Source of the DNA: Alicyclobacillus fastidiosus
Lineage (GTDB): Bacteria; Bacillota; Bacilli; Alicyclobacillales; Alicyclobacillaceae
Assembly: GCF_026651875.1 (NCBI RefSeq)
Contig: NZ_CP104067.1
Coordinates: forward strand, 5,570,501 to 5,634,500
Reading direction: 5' to 3'
Length of the DNA stretch: 64,000 nt
The stretch's first letter is position 1. Every line of letters starts with the position of its first letter. Both the position numbers and the translations under genes were made by a program. The notes beneath the pieces are model-generated. The model saw only the letters and a program-made list of their open reading frames with translations. It had not been told where the DNA came from and made no database searches. This document shows positions 1 through 5,340 of this stretch, piece by piece.

Positions 1-645
1 TGGTGATAATCGTCCAGTTGTTTCCGTAGCAAAGAATCGTTCCTTAGCAGTTGCATGGCTGCGGTAGGTTTCACGATACGTATCTAGAATCGGAAAAAGT
101 TTATCTGCAATGGGAACCGTTCGATTCTTCTTCCCCTTCCCATTGATGACACGAATACAATTTGAGGCAAAGTCCACATTTTGCATAGTTAGATTCACAC
201 ATTCAGAAATTCGAAGTCCTGTGTAAAACAAGGTATATGCAGCTGCTTGTATAACCGGGTGTGAAATGTGAGCAATAAACGGTTCCAGATTGTCCTCTGG
301 TACATGCATGCGTTCTCGTTTTGCATATCGAACAGGCTCCATGTGATCGGCAACGTTCACGCTACAAATTTCTTTTTGGATAAGAAAACGGAAAAAGGAG
401 CGTATCCCGAACAAAATTCGATTGCGAGTAGCTGGTCCAAGTCCACGATCATGCTTGAGGAACGCGATGTATTCTTCGACATCTTCCCGAGTGGTATCCT
501 CGACATACCATGGCCCGTTGTACTTGCGCTCATAGAATCGTTCGAAATTCCGCAAATCAGACTGATAGCCGATTACAGTCTTTTGGCTCCGTTCTGCCGT
601 CAACAAATGATCGGTAAACAACAAAACTGCTTCGTGTGCAATCAT
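1..645 (-). CDS. Tyrosine recombinase/integrase, partial (C-terminus off window)
   Basis: Site-specific recombinase expected to integrate and excise the element. The reading frame runs from an ATG at 645 off the left edge, giving 215 residues. An AAAGGAGGG ribosome binding site sits just upstream. Residues 1-100 form the SAM-like core-binding domain (conserved SQKTVIGYQSDLRNF-type stretch). The catalytic domain starts near residue 120. The first catalytic arginine is in TGLRISE (R145), and the lysine-bearing beta-hairpin is NGKGKKNRTVPI (about 168-179). The HxxR box and nucleophilic tyrosine would lie beyond the window. It is transcribed toward the element's outer end, as is usual for ICE integrases, and lies downstream of the XRE gene on the same strand, separated by a nested terminator-like structure. 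Confidence 0.9.
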   Translation of the reverse strand, partial: MIAHEAVLLFTDHLLTAERSQKTVIGYQSDLRNFERFYERKYNGPWYVEDTTREDVEEYIAFLKHDRGLGPATRNRILFGIRSFFRFLIQKEICSVNVADHMEPVRYAKRERMHVPEDNLEPFIAHISHPVIQAAAYTLFYTGLRISECVNLTMQNVDFASNCIRVINGKGKKNRTVPIADKLFPILDTYRETYRSHATAKERFFATETTGRLSP

Positions 646-692
646 ATAGCACCCTCCTTTAATGTGAAGCCTCGCGCAAACCGCGCATAAAA

Positions 693-819
693 AGGCATTC
701 TGCCTAACGACCGATTTGGGTGAAGACGCAAAAAGGGTCAAGCGTGCGATAGCACCGCGTGAGCGGCTCGCGCTTGACCCTTTTGTGGCTTCGCCCATAC
801 TCCCCTAGGCAGAAAGCCT
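693..819 (-). terminator. Nested double inverted repeat (tandem terminator or attenuator) between the XRE gene and integrase
   Basis: Three concentric stems are readable. The outer arms are at 694-706 and 806-818 (TAGGCAGAA/TTCTGCCTA type, one mismatch). The middle arms are a perfect 14-bp pair, AAAAGGGTCAAGCG at 731-744 and CGCTTGACCCTTTT at 771-784. The inner stem is CCGC-GTGA-GCGG at 755-766. Read on the minus strand, both the middle and outer stems are followed by T runs, so each looks like a Rho-independent terminator of the XRE gene that ends at 851. The integrase starts at 645 on the same strand, so the structure could also act as an attenuator. A replication origin (sso) role is an alternative. 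Confidence 0.7.
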
Positions 820-850
820 AAATTGAATTCCTTTTCACCCTTACTTCATT

Positions 851-1717
851 CTAGGCATTCAATGCGTGTAGAACCGGCTGCTTGTTCTCGATTTTGCCCT
901 CAAGTTCCAACAAATGAAGAGTATCCTCGATCACTCGCCGCTGGCTCGATTCACTCAAATTCTGTAGTCCAGGCACATAATGAGGCGCGTGATTCATCTG
1001 CAATGGACGCCCCAACATCCCGACAACGACATACCAGCGTCCCTCAACAGAAGCTAGGTCCAGCTCTACTTTTTCAATCGCCTGTTTTGAGTCAATTCCC
1101 CACTCCTCGGTATCTCGCCAGGACAGATTAAACCGAGTCCGTAAAGAAAGTTCCAACGGCATTGCCATAGGTTGTTCTGGATTCTCTAAGTCTGCAAATG
1201 CAAACACGGGCGGCATCCCATGTACACGATAACAGAGCAATGCACCATCTTGAATTTGTTGTAGGGACTCCAAGCGACGTATGATCACCGCCTGGTTCAT
1301 CTGTATTCCCCACCATTGTAAAATGGGCGTAGGTTCAATGAACTTGAGTGCCTTACTGCTACAGTCGATATTAAAAAACTGACTAGCTTCCTGTAAAAAA
1401 GGGAAAGACTCCATAAGCGATGGCTCATTCCGTTCCGCTTTTACTGGCATCGCCCGTAATTGCTTCACCATCTCTTCCCCAAATAACTCTTCTAGAATTG
1501 ATAAATCCCCCAACTCTTGCGCGGCCTTGATCATTATTCGGTGAGTTGGAACCTTCCTGCCTGTTTCAATATTTGCGTAGTAGGACTTAGACAAGCCGAT
1601 CCGTTCTGACATTTCCTGTTGCGTATATCTCAATAACTTACGCTGTACCGCAATCCATGCCGAAAACTTTTCAGCTTGATCCCTAGTAATCTGTTCCGTT
1701 GTTGAGACCCTTGGCAT
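851..1717 (-). CDS. XRE-family transcriptional regulator with large C-terminal domain
   Basis: Probable repressor or regulator of the mobile element. It is 288 residues from an ATG at 1717 with a GGAGG ribosome binding site eight bases upstream. Residues 20-70 form a Cro/CI-type helix-turn-helix (YTQQEMSERIGLSKSYYANI followed by ETGRKVP). The remaining 200 residues have no motif I recognise. They lack the HExxH protease motif of ImmA-like partners, so this is not an obvious ImmR/ImmA pair. It is divergent from the rep operon, and the shared intergenic region carries several GTATCC boxes over a good promoter, which suggests it binds there. DNA-binding function is well supported; the ligand or signal is unknown. 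Confidence 0.8.
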   Translation of the reverse strand: MPRVSTTEQITRDQAEKFSAWIAVQRKLLRYTQQEMSERIGLSKSYYANIETGRKVPTHRIMIKAAQELGDLSILEELFGEEMVKQLRAMPVKAERNEPSLMESFPFLQEASQFFNIDCSSKALKFIEPTPILQWWGIQMNQAVIIRRLESLQQIQDGALLCYRVHGMPPVFAFADLENPEQPMAMPLELSLRTRFNLSWRDTEEWGIDSKQAIEKVELDLASVEGRWYVVVGMLGRPLQMNHAPHYVPGLQNLSESSQRRVIEDTLHLLELEGKIENKQPVLHALNA

Positions 1718-1968
1718 ATATACAACCTCCTTCAAGAAAACACAGGAGCAATATATTTTTATTTGTATTCTAATTGTAGCCTAAAACACAATTTTTGAGT
1801 ACACACCTGCCAAAAAGAGCAAAATCAAGTAAGAAAAGAAGACAACCAGCAGATAAATACACATAAAAGAACTTATTATGTATCCTATTGTGTTGATCAT
1901 AAAGTATCCCTATGGTATATTTATCCCACGATACCAATACTATTTTGTATCCTAGAAAGGTGATTAAA
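1718..1968. promoter_or_regulatory. Divergent control region with operator-like repeats and rep-operon promoter
   Basis: On the plus strand, a -35 box TTGATC (1893-1898) and a -10 box TATATT (1916-1921) are 17 bp apart. GTATCC occurs at 1880-1885, 1904-1909 and 1947-1952. TGGTAT (1913-1918) and ATACCA (1931-1936) form an inverted repeat straddling the -10 box. The repeats overlap the promoter, so repression by the divergently encoded XRE protein is a natural reading, but this is inference. Confidence 0.55.
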
Positions 1969-2202
1969 GTGAGTCTACGATTTTCGGGTGTCGCTATGTC
2001 AGTATCATCGTCGAAGAATGGCGAGAACAAATACGTCGAGGCAGCGGATCGAGAGAATTTTGCACGGTATAACTTTACCCTTCCGGCCAGTTCACACATC
2101 GAGAAAGGAGATATTTTCACGGCTGAAGTGATCAGCATTCGTACGTTTCGCGATCGTGTGACGCTAGAGGGAACTTTGATTGAATCCAAGCCAAATAAGT
2201 AA
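1969..2202 (+). CDS. Small mobile-element protein of unknown function
   Basis: A 77-residue protein. I chose the GTG at 1969 because AGAAAGGTG lies just upstream. The frame is open further upstream, and an ATG at 1996 is an alternative. It has no transmembrane segment and no helix-turn-helix. The second half looks beta-rich (FTAEVISIRTFRDRVTLEGTL). Its place between the regulator and the initiator matches the small DUF961-type genes of Tn916 and ICEBs1, but I cannot confirm that family from sequence. It is likely the first gene of the rep-translocase operon. Confidence 0.55.
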   Translation: MSLRFSGVAMSVSSSKNGENKYVEAADRENFARYNFTLPASSHIEKGDIFTAEVISIRTFRDRVTLEGTLIESKPNK

Positions 2203-2213
2203 CATCCAAATTT

Positions 2214-2277
2214 GGTGGGGGAGTGGCGCGCGCAGCGCAGAGCTGCCCCCACCCGGGTGCTACCACTAACAGGCACC
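2214..2277 (+). other. Candidate double-strand origin/oriT with pT181-like nick motif
   Basis: GGTGGGGG (2214-2221) pairs with CCCCCACC (2246-2253). Next comes the palindrome CACCCGGGTG (2250-2259). A hairpin with arms GGTGC (2256-2260) and GCACC (2273-2277) then presents the loop TACCACTAACAG. Established knowledge: Rep_trans/MOBT proteins nick in a hairpin loop, at CTACTCT^AATAG in pT181 and GCT^AACAGG in ICEBs1. By analogy the nick would be between 2267 and 2268. Position directly before the initiator gene fits both families. Function is inferred. Confidence 0.6.
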
Positions 2278-2315
2278 GTTATAAATATTGGAACGATATG
2301 GATTGGAGAACTCAA

Positions 2316-3566
2316 ATGCTTAGTTCTGGGGCAGATACGCTCATCGGTCATGCAAATGTCCCCTATTCCTCGATTGTGTTCCGATCACTAATTGATGCAT
2401 TGCGGGAGGCTAAAGAGCGATACGAATATGAAGCAGTATCCATAGAGATTGGGAAAAGGATCGTCCAGTATTATCCTGAGCGTTCAAAGGGTGAATGGTA
2501 CGCCTTTAAGGTGTTTATTCCAAGTGGAAGCACATCATTGCAGTACATACCCATTGAGTTTCGAATATACGGAAAACAGCTATCTAAGAAGGCCAACAAA
2601 TGGCCCATTGAGCTAATTTTCCGTAGTGCTACATGTTGGAGCATGCCATTTTCTGAACTATGGCGCGCAACTATTCAAATTTTATACGACCTTGCAAACG
2701 AGCCAAATGCAATTGTTAGCGAGGATGGCGAACTTCAACTACAGTCTCGAGTTTCTAGATTAGACTGGGCTCTCGACACAGACGAGCTACAGTTTTGCGC
2801 GGAGGATAAAGATCGCTTTTTAACCAGAGCTCGACACAAAGCATCTTATATAGATGAAGAACAATGGTTTGAATCCGAACATGATACCGTCGAAGAAAGC
2901 CAAACTGCAATCTACCACCGAGGAGAGGCTTTCACCGGTTTCGTATTTGGTAAAGGGATGCTATTAGTTCGCATCTATAACAAATGGATTGAGGTCTCGA
3001 AGAATGCGTCTTACAAAAACTCAAAGATATTCTTTGCTGACCTTTGGAAAGATGAAGGTTGGGATCTAAAGCAAGATGTTTGGCGTATCGAGTGCCAGTT
3101 ACGTCGCGAATCCCTTCACCTCTTTACTTTGGATGATGAGCGTTCTTTTGCCGATGCGAGTATTCCTGAGGCAGTCGAAAAATTCCCGAGCGTTCTGCCA
3201 TATATGTATCGTTCTTGGCTATCTTTTCGTAATCCGACGGAACACAAGAACCGTAGCTTATGGCCCTTAAACGATACATGGGACGGGCTAATTGAACGAG
3301 CTAGTAAGCAATGCGGCGTCAGTGAACGGCGGAATCTACCTATTAAATTTGACTCAGCGAGTCTAGCAAAGTCCCTACTGGGGCTACTATCCTCGTTTGC
3401 AGTTTCAGTAGGAGAACCGTCATCTAAAGACCTGTTTATATATTTACATAAATATATTGGACAAGCATTACAGATTGACGATGTTCAGTGGCGGATTGAG
3501 CAAGCCATCCGCGAAAAGGCTGCCCAAAACGGGATTCAACTACATCAGAAATCAGAGTCTGCCTAA
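2316..3566 (+). CDS. Rep_trans/MOBT-type replication initiator or relaxase
   Basis: Expected to nick the element's origin for rolling-circle replication and/or transfer. The ATG at 2316 is preferred because GGAGA lies six bases upstream (416 residues). The same frame also has a GTG at 2223 and an ATG at 2298, but those would put the origin-like hairpin inside the gene. Family-type signatures: SRLDWALDTDE (about 147-157), a T-x-F-x-F-G-K...RIYNKWIEV block (about 207-229) like the pT181 Rep 'YFG..RIYDK' region, and WRIECQLRRE (about 256-265). The C-terminal 150 residues are less conserved. It is followed at 14 bp by a small membrane gene and then the translocase, so the three form one operon. 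Replication versus transfer role cannot be separated by sequence. Confidence 0.75.
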   Translation: MLSSGADTLIGHANVPYSSIVFRSLIDALREAKERYEYEAVSIEIGKRIVQYYPERSKGEWYAFKVFIPSGSTSLQYIPIEFRIYGKQLSKKANKWPIELIFRSATCWSMPFSELWRATIQILYDLANEPNAIVSEDGELQLQSRVSRLDWALDTDELQFCAEDKDRFLTRARHKASYIDEEQWFESEHDTVEESQTAIYHRGEAFTGFVFGKGMLLVRIYNKWIEVSKNASYKNSKIFFADLWKDEGWDLKQDVWRIECQLRRESLHLFTLDDERSFADASIPEAVEKFPSVLPYMYRSWLSFRNPTEHKNRSLWPLNDTWDGLIERASKQCGVSERRNLPIKFDSASLAKSLLGLLSSFAVSVGEPSSKDLFIYLHKYIGQALQIDDVQWRIEQAIREKAAQNGIQLHQKSESA

Positions 3567-3579
3567 GGGTGGGATACTT

Positions 3580-3741
3580 TTGAGGTATTACGTCCAAAGT
3601 GGAGCTTGCCTCCTATTGGGTCTCGCGTTTGCGGGAGTCTGCATGTACTTTCACGTTCCACATTTCATGGGGGAATGGATAAAAACGCTTGCTCATGATA
3701 TTGTCACACCACCTTATTTTCATGAGGGGGAATTAAGATGA
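3580..3741 (+). CDS. Small single-pass membrane protein of the mobile element
   Basis: 53 residues from a TTG at 3580 with AAGGGTGGG upstream. An earlier in-frame ATG at 3457 would overlap the initiator gene by 110 bp and is less likely. One hydrophobic segment (SGACLLLGLAFAGVCMYF, about residues 7-24) is followed by a short polar tail. Its stop overlaps the start of the FtsK-like gene in the arrangement ATGA, so the two are translationally coupled. It may help anchor or regulate the translocase. No family recognised. Confidence 0.6.
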   Translation: MRYYVQSGACLLLGLAFAGVCMYFHVPHFMGEWIKTLAHDIVTPPYFHEGELR

Positions 3742-4973
3742 TTGACCGAGATTACAACCACAACATGACCGCCGATCTAGGTCTATTCATGGCGCTCTGC
3801 CTCATTGGATTACCTCTGCTACTTATTGGGCTACCAAACCTAGCATGGTTTGCGAGTTTATTTATCCTTTCGGCCATTGCTACTCGGATCATGGTGGCCA
3901 AGGTCAATATACAAGATGAATATAATCCCGTTTTGCTCTGGCTAGTCGGCGGAAATCCAGTTGGACACGCCTATCGAAAAATGAATAATCGAGCGAAGAC
4001 CCAACCGACCCTGCACCGTCTGACACGACTACGGCGCCGTGGAAATACACTCGTTGCACAATACGCCCTACCGCCGGGACTGTCCTTTACCGAACTAACG
4101 AAATTGAAACCAGTGCTTGAGTCCGGTCTCAACCAACCTCTAGAGATAGCAATGGTACCTGATAATCCGGGGGTCGTGGAAATTGGGTTGGTCGGACGCT
4201 TCCGGAGGAAAATCCCACTCACAGAAGCATTGCCATGGCTGGACGCACACCCAGGCCTTGAAACGTGGTGTATTGGCATGGGATCTCAGGAACTTGCCAC
4301 AATCTCGATGGATGACTTTCCGCACCTTCTCGTAGTTGGTCGTACGGGAGGCGGTAAGACCAATCTGATTAAAGTGATTCTCGAATCACTACTGTATATG
4401 GGATCGGCAAAGCTTATCCTTGCCGACCTCAAAGGCGGTTCCGATTACCAGGTATTTCAGTCACGACTCATAATGGCTACAACGATTCCGGAGTTGCTTG
4501 AAACGGTGACCCAATTACTAGATCTGATGCGTGAACGGCAGCGAAAGTTGCTCGAAGATGAACACGTAATCTTTGAATCTATCGCGCTTGTCATCGATGA
4601 ATTCGCCAATGTTCCAACCGCAGCAAATTCAAAAACCAACAAACAGGAAGCCGAACAGGCAAAAGAGATTCTAAACATTTTGAACACCATTTTGCAACAA
4701 GGACGCTCGACAAATATTCATGTGCTCATTGCACCACAACGCCCAGATGCGGATACCGTACCAGGGACACTTCGTGCCAATCTTGATGCAGTCGTCACAT
4801 TCCATGTTACAACGGCGGTTCAGTCGGGTGTGATTCTAGGTGCTGGACACAATGAAGCGTTTGAACTTCCAGCGATAAAAGGCCGTGCTCTCATTTCTCA
4901 GGCAGGAGAATTGCAACAAGTACAAGTGTTCCAGTGGCAACAACTGCAACCAAACAAAACCCAAGGAGCGTAA
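3738..4973 (+). CDS. FtsK/SpoIIIE-like DNA translocase (TcpA/ConQ-type coupling protein)
   Basis: An ATP-driven DNA pump expected to deliver element DNA to the transfer channel or move it between cells. 411 residues. Two transmembrane helices occupy about residues 14-55. A basic linker follows (RLTRLRRRG, about 94-102). Then comes the motor domain: Walker A GRTGGGKT (201-208), the family strand ILADLKGG (227-234), Walker B ALVIDEF (283-289) and a QQGRSTNIHVLIAPQRPDA block typical of FtsK/HerA ATPases. There is no gamma (KOPS-binding) domain, so it is not a chromosomal FtsK/SpoIIIE. It overlaps the preceding small gene by 4 bp. Whether it works alone, as TraB of actinomycete elements does, or with a helper secretion system is unknown. 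Confidence 0.85.
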   Translation: MIDRDYNHNMTADLGLFMALCLIGLPLLLIGLPNLAWFASLFILSAIATRIMVAKVNIQDEYNPVLLWLVGGNPVGHAYRKMNNRAKTQPTLHRLTRLRRRGNTLVAQYALPPGLSFTELTKLKPVLESGLNQPLEIAMVPDNPGVVEIGLVGRFRRKIPLTEALPWLDAHPGLETWCIGMGSQELATISMDDFPHLLVVGRTGGGKTNLIKVILESLLYMGSAKLILADLKGGSDYQVFQSRLIMATTIPELLETVTQLLDLMRERQRKLLEDEHVIFESIALVIDEFANVPTAANSKTNKQEAEQAKEILNILNTILQQGRSTNIHVLIAPQRPDADTVPGTLRANLDAVVTFHVTTAVQSGVILGAGHNEAFELPAIKGRALISQAGELQQVQVFQWQQLQPNKTQGA

Positions 4974-5290
4974 AAATCTATGAAAACAGAGACAGTTCAT
5001 TACAACGTCAAAACAATGCGTGGAAATGCTCCCCCTCCAATAGATTGGAAATAGACGCATTGACACCATTTGATACGTCATGGGGCCCCTGTAACATGCA
5101 CCCTTTACCAACTACCTCCGATTCCGGGTAGAGCATTGTTATCTCTAGGTGGACACTTGCAGCAAATTCAGGCGTATGAGTGGATAACTTTATGAATACA
5201 CACGCCTTCTTGCAAATGGCTAACGGTAGGTCTGTCGCCAACCCCCGTTCGGGACTTACACCCTATAGATTCCGTCCATGCCGGGCGTAC
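4974..5290. other. Element-chromosome junction region, no confident gene
   Basis: About 320 bp after the translocase gene. Directly behind it, AAGGAGCG and an ATG at 4981 open a 24-codon frame that stops at 5053-5055. A different frame continues open to a TAG near 5131, so this could be a short peptide gene or a frameshifted remnant. Nothing else is recognisable. The element's right attachment site probably lies here but cannot be identified without the left copy. Confidence 0.4.
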
Positions 5291-5294
5291 CACG

Positions 5295-5324
5295 AAAAAG
5301 GAGGGTGACCGAAGTCACCCTCCT
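5295..5324 (-). terminator. Rho-independent terminator of the S-layer-like gene
   Basis: Minus strand: an 11-bp perfect stem (arms 5299-5309 and 5314-5324) with a TTCG loop, followed by TTTTT. It lies 17 bp past the stop codon of the large secreted-protein gene. Confidence 0.92.
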
Positions 5325-5340
5325 CAATCGAATATCCAAG

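Larger units (their letters stand above)
1..5290. mobile_element. Integrated mobilizable or conjugative element (left end outside window)
   Basis: A block of AT-richer genes unlike the GC-richer chromosome to the right: tyrosine recombinase, XRE regulator, small protein, Rep_trans/MOBT-like initiator, one-TM protein and FtsK/TcpA-like translocase. Established knowledge: integrase + MOBT relaxase + FtsK-type coupling protein is the core of ICEBs1/Tn916-like elements and of smaller integrative mobilizable elements. No VirB4-like ATPase or lytic transglycosylase gene lies between the translocase and the chromosomal gene that ends at 5341, so the element is small on this side. Its left end and attachment site lie beyond base 1. 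The right boundary is inferred to fall between 4974 and about 5290 and is not seen directly. Confidence 0.75.

Noticed and set aside
268..690. 140-codon plus-strand frame at the left edge
   Set aside because: It lies opposite the clear tyrosine-recombinase gene and has no ribosome binding site.
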